In this document: positions 1 to 13,119 of the stretch, piece by piece
Layout of the letters: each line of letters opens with the position of its first letter
Numbering within the stretch: position 1 is the first letter of the stretch
Assembly (NCBI GenBank): GCA_026826555.1
Contig: JAKSZT010053883.1
Span: 26,314,579-26,378,578, forward strand
Length of the DNA: 64,000 bases
Reading direction: 5' to 3'
From: Tolypeutes matacus
Taxonomy: Eukaryota; Chordata; Mammalia; Cingulata; Chlamyphoridae
Notes under the pieces: generated by a model
Database searches by the model: none
Told to the model about the DNA's origin: nothing
What the model saw: only the letters and a program-made list of their open reading frames with translations
Program-made: the position numbers and the translations under genes

Positions 1-314
1 ACAGTAATATGTGAATGGATTAAACTCACCAATCAAAAGATATAGACTGAAAGATTGGATAAAAAAACAAGAGCCATCCATCTGCTGCCTACAAGAGACT
101 CCCCTTAGACCCAGGAATACAAACTAGCTGAAAGTGAAAGGTTGGAAAAAGATACTCCACACAAACAGTAACCAAAAATGAGCAAGGGTCGCTATACTAA
201 TATTGGGAAAAACACACTTTAAATATAAAAATGTTATTAGAGTTACAGAAGACCATTATATATTAATAAAAGGAACAATCCACCAGGAAGAAATAACAGT
301 CATAAATATCTTAG

Positions 315-345
<31 letters not shown>

Positions 346-1545
346 GGGAGGTACCAGGGATCGAACCCCGGTCTATCCATATGGTAGACGGACGCCGATC
401 CTTTTGAGCCACATCCGTTTCCCCATAAATATCTTAGTACCTAACCAGGGTGCCCCGAAATACATGAGGCAAACTCTGGCAAAACTGAAGGGAGAAATAG
501 ACACCTCTACAATAATAGTTGAAGACTTCAACAAACCTCTTATCATTAGAACAACTAGACAGAAATCAACAAGGAAATGGAGAACCTGAACAATATGATG
601 AACAAGCTAGACCTAAGAGACATATACAGAACGTTGTATCCCAAATCAGCGGGCTATACATTCTTCTCAAGTGCTCACGGATCTTTCTCCAGGATAGACC
701 ACATGTTGGGTCGGTCACAAAGCAAGTCTCAATAAATACAAAAAGACTGAGATTATACAAAGAACCTTCTCAGATCATAATGGAATGAAGCTGAATATCA
801 ATAATAAATGGGAAAGGAGAAAATTCACAAATGTCTGGAGGCTGAACAACATATTCCTAAACAATCATTGGGTCAAAGAAGAAATTGTAAGAGAAATTAG
901 TAAATATTTGGAGATGCATGAAAACATGAACACAATTTATCAAAACTTATAGGTTACAGTGAAGGTTGTGCCGAGAGGGAAATTTATAGCCCTAAATGCC
1001 TACATTAAAAAAGAAGAGCTAAAATCAAAGATCTAACTGAACAACTGGAAAAACTAGAAAAAGATCAGCAAACCAATCCCAAAGCAAGGAGAAGGAAAAA
1101 AATTAATAAAGATTAGAGCAGAAATAAATGAAATTGAGAACAAAAAAAAAAAAAAAAAAAAAAAGAGAGAGAAAACTAACAAAACCAAAAGCTGGTTCTT
1201 TGAGAAGATCAATAAAATTGACAAACACCTAGCTAGATTAACCAAGAAAAATAGAAAGACGATGCAGATAAATAAAATCAGAAATGAGAGGGGGGAAGTT
1301 ACAACTGACCCCACAGAATTAAAAAGGATCATAAAAGGATATTATGAGAAACTGTATGCCAACAAACTAGACAACCTAGATGAAATGGACAAATTCCTAG
1401 AAATGCACAAACAACCTATATTAACTCTATAAGAAATATGAGAACTCAACAAACCCATCAAATCTAAAGAGATTGAATCAGTCATCAAAAATCTCCCAAC
1501 AAAGAAAAGTCCAGTACCAGATGACTTCATAGGTGGGGGAAGGGC
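1..1545 (+). mobile_element. L1 ORF2 fragment (endonuclease to early RT region), decayed
   Basis: The sequence reads in the sense direction like the first half of L1 ORF2: the 'caccaatcaaaagatatagactg' type block, an 'ataatagttgaagacttcaac' block (the degraded GDFN region of the endonuclease), then the segment leading to the reverse transcriptase ('ccagtaccagatgacttcat'). Stops and frameshifts break every frame, so it is dead. It is interrupted at 316-423 by a SINE and has an internal A-run at 1141-1163. Confidence 0.85.
316..423 (-). mobile_element. short tRNA-derived SINE in L1
   Basis: Minus-strand copy of the short armadillo SINE: a poly(T) run followed by the reverse complement of a tRNA-like head ('atgtggctcaaaaggatcggcgtccg' type) with a B-box-like 'gggttcgatccc' core. 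A perfect 15-bp target-site duplication (cataaatatcttagt) flanks it at 301-315 and 424-438. Confidence 0.9.
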
Positions 1546-2023
1546 ACCAGTGGCTGTAGCTGCACCTTCTAATTATGGTCTTTCTTTTGAGATTTTTTCC
1601 TGTGCTTGTCTCTGTTCTGGGTGCTGTCCAGTCTTCCCCTGTGTTCTAAAGTCTAGAACATTTTTTTCCAGGATGTTTCTGCCTATCCTTTAGCTATTTT
1701 TCTGGGAGATAAGTGAGTCCCGTGTCTCTTTAATCCACCATCTTCCAGGAAGTCCCCTACCTTTCCCAATTGGCTTTTTTTTCCTTTCATTTATTATTAA
1801 ACAAAACAATTTTAATTGATGCATATTAATAAAGCATACAATTCATCCAAAGTGTACAATCAATGGTATTTGGTATAATCACATAGTTGTGCATTCATCA
1901 TTTCAATCATCATTAGAGCATTTTCATTTTTTCAACAATAATAATAATAAACAAAAAAAAGACAAACAAATAAACAAGAAAATTCTTCACCTCTCAATCT
2001 ATGTTTCCCCTGCTGTACATAGC
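1546..2023 (-). mobile_element. antisense retroelement fragments, including L1 3'-UTR-like sequence
   Basis: About 1546-1760 is an antisense repeat fragment ending 'ccaccatcttccaggaagtcccc', resembling the 5' end of an L1/HAL1-type element. About 1770-2023 resembles an L1 3' UTR read on the minus strand. No gene is visible. Family calls are approximate. Confidence 0.5.
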
Positions 2024-3404
2024 TGGCTTTTGACAAACCGACCAACACCATGTTACTGGGACAAAACAGTCTTTTTTTTTTTTTTTTAAGTTTAAAAATT
2101 GTATTTTGTTGCCATATATACAAATCTAACATTTCCTTTTTAAATCATATTCATATATACATTTCAGTCCTGTAAATTGCATTCACAATGTTGTGTTGCC
2201 ATCACCACCATCCATTACCAAAAAAACAGTCTCTTCAACAAATGGTACTGGGAGAACTGGATATCTATAACCAAAAGAATGAAAGAGGAACCCTTCTCAC
2301 TAAATCAACTTAAAATGTATCAAAGACATAAATATACAAACCAGGACCATAAAACTACTAGAAGAAAATGTAGGGAAACATCTTCAAGTATGTGGTAGGT
2401 GGTAGTTTCTTGGACCTTACACCCAAAGTACAAGCAACAAAAGAAAAAATAGATACACGGGACCTCCTCAAAATTAAACACTTTTGCACCTCACAGGACT
2501 TTGTCAAAAGGGTGAAAAGGCAGCCAACTCAATGGGAGAAAATATCTGGAATCACATATCCTATAAGGGTTTAATATCCATGATATATAAAGAGTTACTA
2601 CAAGTAAATAATAAAAAGACAAACGACCCAATTAAAAAATGGGCAAAAGACTTGAATAGAATAGACATTTGCCCAAAGAAGAAATACAAATGGCAAAAAA
2701 AAAACATATGAAGAAATGCTCATGATTAGGGAAATGCAAATCAAAACTACAATGAGATATCATTTCACACCTATCAGAATGGCCACTATTAAAAAGACAG
2801 AGAACTACAAGTGTTGGATAGGATGTGGAGAGATAGGAACACTTCTTCACTGTTGGTGGGAATGCAGAATGGTACAGCCACTGTGGAGGACTGTGGCAGT
2901 TCCTAAAGAAGTTGAATATAGGCTTGCTATGTGACCCAGCAATACCACTACTGGGTATATACCCAGAGGAACTGAGAGCAGTGACATGGACAGACATCTG
3001 CACACCAATGTTCATAGCAAAATTGTTCACCATTGCCAAAAGCTAGAAACAACTCAAGTATCTATCAACAGGCAAATAGATAAACAAACTGTGGTCTGTC
3101 CACACGATAGAATATTATGCAGCTGTAAGAAGAAATGAAGTCAGAAAGCATATGACAACATGGATGAACCTGGAGGACGTTATGTTGCGTGAAGCAAGCC
3201 AGACACAAAATGACAAATACTGTATGAATGTGTTACTATGAACCAAATATATTGTGTAACATATTGTTTGATTAAAAAATTTTTTTATATGTATCCAGTA
3301 CATTTAATTGAGAAATGTATATATTTATTCATCTGTGTTTACTTTTTAGTTTTTAATTGTTTATATTTTCAATTATTAAATGTACAAAATAAAGTTAAAA
3401 AAAA

Positions 3405-3405
<1 letters not shown>
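2024..3405 (+). mobile_element. L1 ORF2 C-terminal part and 3' end
   Basis: It runs from the ORF2 'gacaaaccgaccaacacc' region through the C-terminal domain, where frames at 2716-2934 read [20 protein letters not shown], to a 3' UTR ending 'tgtacaaaataaag' and an A-tail near 3398. Stops and frameshifts are present. An antisense piece of another L1 is nested at 2073-2222. Confidence 0.9.
2073..2222 (-). mobile_element. 5'-truncated L1 3'-end insertion
   Basis: A poly(T) start followed by L1 3'-UTR sequence in antisense ('ttgtgttgccatcaccaccatcc'). The same 10 bases, aaaacagtct, flank it at 2063-2072 and 2223-2232, and ORF2 of the host L1 resumes directly after. This is a severely 5'-truncated insertion of about 150 bp. 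Confidence 0.8.
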
Positions 3406-4420
<1,015 letters not shown>

Positions 4421-5103
4421 ATTCTGAATATAATTAATCCTACTGCCTTGTATGCTTGGAAATGGTTGAGATGGGAAATATTATGTTGTATATACATTTC
4501 CTCAATTAAAAAACAAAACAATTATTGCTTATGTTTTCAGTTATTAAATGTACAAAATAAAGTTAAAAAAAAAAAAATGAGACTAAAGAGACAATAACAA
4601 TTAAACACAATACATGATCCTTGGATATGAGCTAACAATGGAGAAGAAAATTCCCAAAAGGACATTATTGGGACATATGAAAAAAATTGGCATGTAGGCT
4701 GTAAATTTTATATCAATGTTAAATTTCTTGAACTTGTTAACTGTACTTAAGCTGGTTACATCAATGAATATCTTTGTTCTTAGGAAATATATGTGGAAGT
4801 ATTAAGTGTTGAAGAAGCATGAAGTATACAACTTGTTTACAAATGTTTAGAGATAGATAAATAGGCAGATAGAGAGATAAACAGAGGGAAAGATGAACAG
4901 ATGTATGTATGTATGTATGTATGTATGTATGGATGGATTTTTAGAATTCTACAGTAAATGTGGCAAAATATTAAAAGTTGGTGGATCTAGGTATCTGGTT
5001 GGGGGTATGTTGGATTTCTCCATATAGGTTTTGTATTATTTTTGTATTTATTTTGTAACTGTCCTGCAAGCTTGAAATCATTTTCAAATAAAAAGCTAAA
5101 ACA
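4421..5103 (+). mobile_element. L1/HAL1-like 3' region
   Basis: It shares long similarity with the 3' part of the element at 13.6-16.75 kb ('ggttgagatggga', 'gggacatatgaaaa', 'ctgtaactgtcctg'-type blocks) and ends with 'caaataaaaagctaaaaca'. An inner segment ending 'tgtacaaaataaagtt' plus an A-run (about 4530-4577) looks like the 3' end of the preceding L1, so this is a mosaic. No coding capacity is seen. Confidence 0.65.
4901..4931 (+). repeat. (ATGT)n microsatellite
   Basis: About eight uninterrupted tetranucleotide units within the L1/HAL1-like 3' region, where the related copy near 16.57 kb has a gata/gaca-rich stretch instead. Confidence 0.95.
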
Positions 5104-5292
5104 GGGAAGCGGCTGTGGCTCAATCAGTAGGGCTCCCGTTTACCATATGGGAGGCCCAGGGTTTGGTTCCCGGGGCCTCCTGGTGAAGGCAAGCCCGCCC
5201 GCACGGTGTGGTTAGCTGACCCAGCGAGCACAAGCAGCAAGGGGGGGATAAATTAATAAATAAATAAAATCTTTAAAAAAAAAAAAAAAAAA
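5104..5292 (+). mobile_element. DAS-III SINE, full length
   Basis: tRNA-derived head with A-box-like 'tggctcaatcagtagg' and B-box-like 'gggtttggttccc', a tRNA-unrelated body ending 'agcacaagcagcaaggggg', an (ATAA)n segment and an A-tail. A TSD, aaaagctaaaaca, lies at 5091-5103 and 5293-5305. Confidence 0.93.
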
Positions 5293-5552
5293 AAAAGCTA
5301 AAACAAATTAAAAAAAAATTATTGAAAGGGTAAGTAGGAATAAATATATATGAAGTGTTTAAAAAATAATTATAAAAATGTGTTTTGGGATTTACAATAT
5401 GTGTGAAAGTAAAATATATAACAACAATAGCACAAAGGGCAGGAAGGAGTTAAACAGAGTTGACTTGTTTAAAGACTCTTGCATTGTTTGGTAAGTGGTA
5501 AAAAAAAATCTAACTTGAATGTCAAGGATGCTTGTTGTAAACTCTAGGGCAG

Positions 5553-5735
5553 GGGTGGGGAAACCTGTTCTGTACGGAGCCAGATAGTAAATATTTTAGG
5601 CTTTGTGAGCCACATATGGTCCCTGTTGCATATTCTTTAGTTTTTTTTTATAACCCTTTAAAAACATAAAAACCATTCTTAGCTCATGAGTCATATAAAA
5701 ACAGGCCTATGGGCCGCATTTCCCTGACTCCTGCT
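5553..5735 (+). mobile_element. MER20-type hAT-Charlie DNA transposon
   Basis: The characteristic 'gccagatagtaaatattttaggctttg' block and the 'gcctatgggccgcattt' block, with imperfect terminal complementarity (caggggtgggg / ccctgactcctg). It is an ancient, non-coding element. Confidence 0.85.
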
Positions 5736-5739
5736 AGAA

Positions 5740-6245
5740 TAATTAAAGGAGGTTAAGTAAAAAGTTAATAGTGGCTGACTAATACACATACTTAGTCTCT
5801 AAATAAAAATAATAACATATATATATATTAAAAAAAAAAAGTTAATAGAGTCATAGAAAGGAATAAGTAATACTTGATTAATCAAAAAAATTTACATTGT
5901 GAACATATCCCCATTCATTAAATATATCCCAAACCCATTATTTTAATATTGTTTAATATTGCATTGTGAGGAGTAATAATGTATTTAACCAATCCCTTGC
6001 CATTGGATATAAGCTTATTTCCAGATTTTTGGTTTAACTGACAATGTGTTATATACTCTTGTACATAACTCTATGTGCACATTTTAAAAATTATTTACTT
6101 AGCCTAAATTTCTAGAAGTAGAATTATTAGGTCAAAAGGTATGAACATTTTAGGGTTGTTAAAATTACGTTCTAGCAATTTACATTTCCATTAACTGTGC
6201 TTTCTCCATACCCTTGCCAATAAAAAAGTTCTGAAAGTTTTCAAA
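5740..6245 (-). mobile_element. old L1M-type 3' fragment and AT-rich sequence
   Basis: Antisense L1 motifs such as 'tttctagaagtagaattattaggtcaaa' and 'ccattaactgtgctttctccatacccttgccaa' are visible. Before them there is AT-rich sequence including a (TA)n run near 5816-5828. There is no gene signal. Confidence 0.65.
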
Positions 6246-6262
6246 ACTACCACTTACTTCTT

Positions 6263-6395
6263 CTTCTTTTTTTTTTTTTTTTAAGTTATTTTATTTTATT
6301 TATTTATTTTTTTTACCGGGAGGTACCGGGGATCGAACCCCAGTCTCTCCATATGGTAGACGGACGCCGAACCTTTTGAGCCACATCCGTTTCCC
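6263..6395 (-). mobile_element. short tRNA-derived SINE
   Basis: Poly(T)/(TTTA)n tail, then the reverse complement of the short SINE head ('taccgggaggtaccggggatc' reading into 'gagccacatccgtttccc'). A perfect 14-bp TSD, accacttacttctt, lies at 6249-6262 and 6396-6409. Confidence 0.92.
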
Positions 6396-6654
6396 ACCAC
6401 TTACTTCTTAAGAGCCCTTTTTAACTTATTCTAGTTCTTGCCCAGAAAAGAATTATTATGGGTTTGTGCCAATTTTCTGTTAAACCTCATCTCAGAGACA
6501 AACAGTTTATGTATGATCCAGGGCAATTCAGACCGAATGCTCTGGAAAGGAACAATAGTTACAAGTGGCAGTTCCTCTCCCTGGAAACTGAGCTACAAGG
6601 AAAAAAGCAAATCCAACAGGTCCTGAGGCAGCTTCCTGGTGGCAGCCAGATGTG

Positions 6655-6815
6655 GTAGTAAGAGCATGGGCTTTAAAGTCAGATATGGGTACTAATTCCA
6701 GATCAGTCAGTCACACTGTGTAACACCGGACAACTTTTTTTACTCTTTCCAGCCTCAGTTTTCTCAACTATAAAACAAAGAGAATAATACCTACCATACA
6801 GTATGGCTATGATTA
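6655..6815 (+). repeat. MIR SINE
   Basis: MIR core in the sense direction: 'gtagtaagagcatgggctttaaagtcagat' followed by 'cctcagttttctcaactataaaa' and 'ataatacctaccata'. This is an ancient mammalian element in YARS1 intron 5. Confidence 0.85.
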
Positions 6816-6902
6816 GTGTGACTGGCACCTTCTAGTTCAATAAACTTTAGTTGCACATCTCTGAGGCTCCAATGAAATGAGATAGGAAAAAAGGGCACTA
6901 AC

Positions 6903-6983
6903 CTTTTCTGCAAAGGTGAAAATCTTTCTCTGATCAACACCTCCAAACTGGGCATCTACTTTCAAATACTCTTCATCCAAAGC
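6903..6983 (-). CDS. YARS1: YARS1 exon 5 (residues 171-197)
   Basis: Exon 5 of cytoplasmic tyrosyl-tRNA synthetase, which charges tRNA-Tyr with tyrosine. The 81-nt exon encodes 27 residues in phase 0 ([20 protein letters not shown], then IFTFAEK) inside the class I Rossmann catalytic domain. Its GGVDQRKI stretch lines the active site and leads towards the KMSKS-type loop, which lies beyond the window. The acceptor is tttctgcag at 6984-6985 and the donor GT is at 6902-6901. Residue E196, the site of the known human dominant-intermediate Charcot-Marie-Tooth change E196K, is a normal glutamate here. No exon 6 could be found to the left, so the gene continues off the window. Confidence 0.95.
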
Positions 6984-7367
6984 CTGCAGAAAGAAAAACA
7001 TAAGCATAAATTCCTACTGTATTTCTTCAACATGGGTCTGAGAAACAAGAAACTTTTGACAATCACTAGATTCTTCAGAAGGTAGAGCTAGGAAGCAAAC
7101 GGCATTCAGCTTCCCTGTTGGCCTCAAGAGCTGCAAAAACATTTGCTAAGTGCCTGCAGCGAACAGTACCCCATGCAGAAGTCTGTGGTGGAAACAAATA
7201 AGAGGAACAGTCTTTGCCCTCAGGAAGTTCACAATCCAGCAGGGACTAGAGGGTAGAAGGAGGAAGACAAATTACAGGCATGTTCAAGGTACGCCACTGA
7301 ATAAGACAGCCAGTGACAAACGCCAAAGAAGTGGCATAGAAAAGTAAGTGGTATAAGAGTTCAGAAA

Positions 7368-7551
7368 GGAAGCGGCTGTGGCTCAATCAGTAGGGCTCCC
7401 GTTTACCATATGGGAGGCCCCGGGTTCGGTTCCCGGGGCCTCCTGGTGAAGGCAAGCCCGCCCGCACGGCGTGGTTAGCTGACCCAGCGAGCACAAGCAG
7501 CAAGGGGGGGATAAATGAATAAATAAATAAAATCTTTAAAAAAAAAAAAAA
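7368..7551 (+). mobile_element. DAS-III SINE, young copy
   Basis: Full-length, near-consensus copy with intact A-box-like and B-box-like (ggttcggttcc) segments. A perfect 13-bp TSD, aagagttcagaaa, lies at 7355-7367 and 7552-7564. It sits in YARS1 intron 4, on the strand opposite to the gene. Confidence 0.95.
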
Positions 7552-7569
7552 AAGAGTTCAGAAAAAAGG

Positions 7570-9252
<1,683 letters not shown>

Positions 9253-10835
9253 TCAGTTTCCCAGGGCAATCCTAAAACATATTAAAGTTGCTTTTGTCTG
9301 GTAAAAGTTGCCATGTGGACATATACTTTCTTTTTCTAGGGGTATATGGCACAACTCCCTATTTACTCCTCCAATCCTAGAACCTTCAAAGGGAGCACTG
9401 CCAGGTGGCTTCTAAAATGTGAGCAATCCACCGTCTCCTTCAAAATGTCACATTATTTTTGTTTTTCCTTTAAAAAGATGGCTTGGATTAATCTTCACTC
9501 TGGAAAATTTTCAGCTATTATTTCTTCAAATACTACTTTTCTGTCATTCCCCTCCATTCTCTTCTTCTGGAATGCCTATTCGATAAATGTCAGACTTTCT
9601 CAATCTATCTACCATGTCTTTTTTTATTTTTTTTAACTTCAGTACATGTAAGGAATAAGTTTAAGATAAAGGACCTAAGAACTACTTCTGACATTCCTGA
9701 GTGCCCCTCCTCAATTCTATTCCATATCCTCCTCCTTCAGAGTAATGACTATCCCAACATTTTGCATTTCTTTCCAGTTTTATGTTATGTTTATATCCTT
9801 AAACATATGTTGTAAGTATTCTTGTTTGTGTATCCTGGTATACATATGCAAGTTTCTCAATATATACCTAGGAGTACAATTTCTGGATCATAGAGAATTT
9901 GCATGTTGATCTTTACTGGAGAATGCTAAGCTATTTTGCTAAGTGATTTTTATCAATTTTATTACTTAACATTGTCACTTTTGCCAATCTGGTGAGTGTG
10001 GAACAGTTTCTGTGATTTTAATCTACATTTCTTTTAATAATAACCAAAGAAGTTGAATATCTTTCCACATGCTTATCGGTCATTTTTTCTCCTTCAGTGA
10101 AATGCCTTTTTCTACCAGATTGACTCATTGTTGAAAAAACAAACCAAAACTGATTTTTTAATTTTTAAAATATAATACTGGATATTAATCCTTTGCCACT
10201 TACATGTTTGATAAATATCTTCCCCCAATTCTGTCTATCTTTTTACTTTATTCTACTTTTGATGAGCCAAAGGTCTTAACTTTAATGTAGTTGAGTTCAC
10301 CCACCTTTTTCTTGTGATTTGTGCTTTGAGTGTCTTGTTTAATTTTCTCCACCCTGAGATGATAAAGATAGTTTCATACACTGTCTTTTAAGTGTTTCAT
10401 AATTTGGCCTTTACAATTAAAATTTCAGTCCACTTGGAATTAAAGGATTTTTTTTTTCCTTGTATGGATAACCAATTGCCTCTTTTTTTTTTTTCCTCGA
10501 ATGGATAAACAATGGCCTCTACTGATCTGCAATGCCAGCTCTGTCATAAATCAAGTTTCCATATCTGTGAGGAACTATTTTGGAACTCTCTATTCTGCTC
10601 CACTGGTTAATTATCTATCCCTATGTCAATTCCATATATATACAAATGACAAAGGATTTGATACCCAGAATATACAAGGAAATCTTTAAAAAAATAAAAA
10701 TAGAAACATGGGTAAAAACATTGGCATAGATTATTCAAAGAAGAGAAAACCCAAATGGCCAATAACTCATGAAAAGATGCTCAACCTCCTTAGTAATGAG
10801 GGATATGCAGAGCAAAATCATTTAGAACTTTATAA

Positions 10836-11030
10836 TTAGGAGGTACTGGGGACTGAACCCAGGACCTTATCCATGGGAAGGAGGCACTCAACCACTGAGC
10901 TACATCCACTCCTCAATGAGAGCTGGTTTCTCATCGTTTGTTTGTTTGGTTATTAGGAGGTACTGGGGATCAAAACTGGGACCTTGTACATGAGAAGCAG
11001 GCACTCAACCACTTGAGCTATATCCGCACC
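10836..11030 (-). mobile_element. two tandem SINE heads (aggaggtactgggga type)
   Basis: Two antisense copies of a tRNA-like head at 10836-10913 and 10954-11030. Each reads 'taggaggtactgggga', a degraded B-box region, then 'ctcaaccac..tgagctacatcc'. The link between them is about 40 bp and T/G-rich. Divergence from each other suggests an old dimer. Confidence 0.7.
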
Positions 11031-11264
11031 CTATAATTCTTAATAAATGTTAAGACAAATCCCTCCATCTTGTTCTTCTTCAGGAGTTTCTTGGATATTT
11101 TGGGCCCTTTTCTCTTCCACATATTTTAAAATCAACTTGTCAATTTCTGAAAACAAAACAACAAAAAAAACAGAAAATACCAAAAAAATCCCAAAAACTA
11201 TTGGGATTTTGATTGGAAGTTGCATTTACTCTACAGACCAATTTGGAGATATTGCTATATTTAT

Positions 11265-11739
11265 TTATTTATTTATTTTTATTTATTTATTTATTTTTGG
11301 TAACTTTATTTTGTACATTTAATAATTGAAAATATAAACAATTAAAAACTAAAAAGAAAACAAAATTGAATAAAAACATATCTCAATTAGATGTACTGAT
11401 ACATATAATTTTTTTTTTTTTTTAAAGATTTTATTTATTTATTCATTTATCCCCCCCTTGCTGCTTGTGCTCGCTGGGTCAGCTAACCACGCCGTGCGGG
11501 CGGGCCTGCCTTCACCAGGAGGCCCCGGGAACCGAACCCGGGGCCTCCCATATGGTAAACGGGAGCCCTACTGATTGAGCCACAGCCGCTTCCCTATAAA
11601 TTTTTTTTTGAATCATACATTATGATACACAATATATTTGGTTTACAGTAACGCAATCATACAGTATTTGTCCTTTGTTTCTGGCTTGCTTCGCTCAACA
11701 TAATGTCCTCCAGGTTCATCCATGTTATCATATGCTTTA
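11265..11739 (-). mobile_element. 5'-truncated L1 3' end carrying a SINE
   Basis: A (TTTA)n tail and 'taactttattttgtacatttaataattg' mark the reverse complement of the L1 3' terminus. The copy ends within ORF2 at 'catgttatcatatgctt'. A 12-bp TSD, tgctatatttat, lies at 11253-11264 and 11740-11751. The DAS-III SINE at 11410-11594 inserted later. Confidence 0.85.
11410..11594 (-). mobile_element. DAS-III SINE
   Basis: Near-consensus antisense copy, from poly(T) plus (TTTA)n to 'gccacagccgcttccc', inside the truncated L1. It is flanked by an imperfect tataa(a)ttttttt duplication. Its orientation is the same as YARS1 transcription. Confidence 0.93.
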
Positions 11740-12118
11740 TGCTATATTTATAATATTGAGTCTTCCAATTTATGAATGAGGAATTTCCATATATTTATGT
11801 CTTTAATATCTGTTGATAAAGTTTTCTAATTTTATCCATAAAGATCTTGTACATCTTTCATTATTACTTGAAGTATGAATATTTTCCTGTGTGTGGCTCG
11901 CCTATACTTTCTCTTTATCATACTGACCTCATCGGGTTCTGGTATCATAATCTTTTTATAATTTCTGTGATAACTTAGGATTGAATTATTTGTTTGTGCC
12001 TTAAGTGTTTGGTGGAGCTCACCAACAAGACTGTCTGGGCCTACTAAGCTTTTTGTGGAAAGGAAGATTTTTTAACTATTGATTTAATTCCTTCAATAGT
12101 TACAGTTTTCTATTTCTT

Positions 12119-12260
12119 TTTTTTTTTTTTTTTTTTCAGGGTAGGCAAGGGAATAAAGAGTTTATTAAGAAACAATAAAATGAGAAAAGTACATAGCCCA
12201 AGGCATGGACCGCTGACGTGCTACAGAATAAGACGCGCCCCTAATCAGTTTCGACAAATT
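12119..12260 (-). pseudogene. possible mRNA 3'-end retrocopy (unidentified)
   Basis: On the minus strand, unique sequence with a canonical AATAAA ('cttaataaactctttattccc') is followed about 20 nt later by a pure poly(A) run (12117-12137 as T). That is the layout of a 5'-truncated processed transcript. It is not recognisably L1 or SINE. No protein could be read, and the 5' edge and the TSD are unclear. Confidence 0.45.
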
Positions 12261-12339
12261 ATATTTTTCCAATTAATCAAAGCTTTTAAAATTGTTGGCA
12301 TAAAGTTGTTCACAATGACCTCTTATTATATTCTTCTTC

Positions 12340-12505
12340 TTTTTTTTTTTTTTTTAAGATTTTTATTTATTTATTCATTTAGCCCCCCCTTGCTGCTTGT
12401 GCTCGCGTGGGCGGGCTTGCCTTCACCAGGAGGCCCCGGGAACTGAACCCCGGGCCTCCCATATGGTAAACGGGAGCCCTACTGATTGAACCACAGCTGC
12501 TTCCC
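12340..12505 (-). mobile_element. DAS-III SINE with internal deletion
   Basis: Antisense copy lacking roughly 26 bases of the body. 'cttgtgctcg' joins straight to 'cgtgggcgggcttg', so the 'ctgggtcagctaaccacgcc' block is missing. It is flanked by similar tcttattat..tctt sequence at about 12321-12336 and 12506-12519. Confidence 0.9.
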
Positions 12506-12937
12506 TCTTATTATTCTTATACTCTGTGCAGTATCTGTATTTGGGTCCCTTTTCTCCATTTCTAAATGATTGATTTGTGCTTTCTCTTTTTCTTGAATGA
12601 TTTTGTAAGAGGTTTGTCAATTTTACTAGACTTACTTCTGGCTTTGTGAATCCTCTATTGCGTATTAATTTCTGCTCTTCTCTTATTATTTTGTGGTTCT
12701 TTTGCTAACTTCACTATGAATGTTTTCAGCTTTCTTCTTTTCCAGGATAAGCACTTATATCCAGTATTTATAGCTGTTTTCAGGAGGAAGGCAGGCCAGA
12801 GTAACAGTCTGCCAGACTACTGGAAAACAAATATCCTTACCCACATCTCAACCACCTTCACATTTTGGTCCATCTCTCCAGGCTGCATTCTGGGTGAATT
12901 TCTTAGTACTATGCTTCAAATTTCTAATTTTCTTTTT

Positions 12938-13119
12938 TTTTTTTTTTAAAGATTTATTTTATTTATTTATTTCTCCCCCCATCATTGTTTATGTTTGTTG
13001 TCTTCTCTCTGTGTCTGTTCGTTGTGTGCTCATCTTCTTTTTAGGAGGCACTGGGAACCAAACCTGGCACCTCCCATGTGGGAGCGAGGCACCCAATGGC
13101 TTGAGCCACCTCCACTCCC
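12938..13119 (-). mobile_element. monomeric SINE (aggaggcactgggaacc type)
   Basis: Antisense copy: T-run, 'aaagatttattttatttattt', body 'tgtctgttcgttgtgtgctc', head ending 'gagccacctccactccc'. A perfect 15-bp TSD, tctaattttcttttt, lies at 12923-12937 and 13120-13134. Confidence 0.9.

Larger units (their letters stand above)
9440..12700 (-). mobile_element. old L1-type mosaic in YARS1 intron 3
   Basis: Mostly degraded antisense L1M-like sequence, with motifs such as 'gatgagccaaaggtcttaactttaatg' and 'cttactggagaatgctaagc'. A sense-strand L1 piece ('agaagagaaaacccaaatggccaat') lies near 10640-10830. It serves as the target for the younger insertions listed separately. No open coding frame of interest is seen. 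Confidence 0.6.

Noticed and set aside
5104..5180. tRNA-like sequences with A and B boxes (here and in every DAS SINE) as possible tRNA genes
   Set aside because: The cloverleaf is degraded and each is fused to a SINE body and A-tail with TSDs. They are SINE heads, not tRNA genes.
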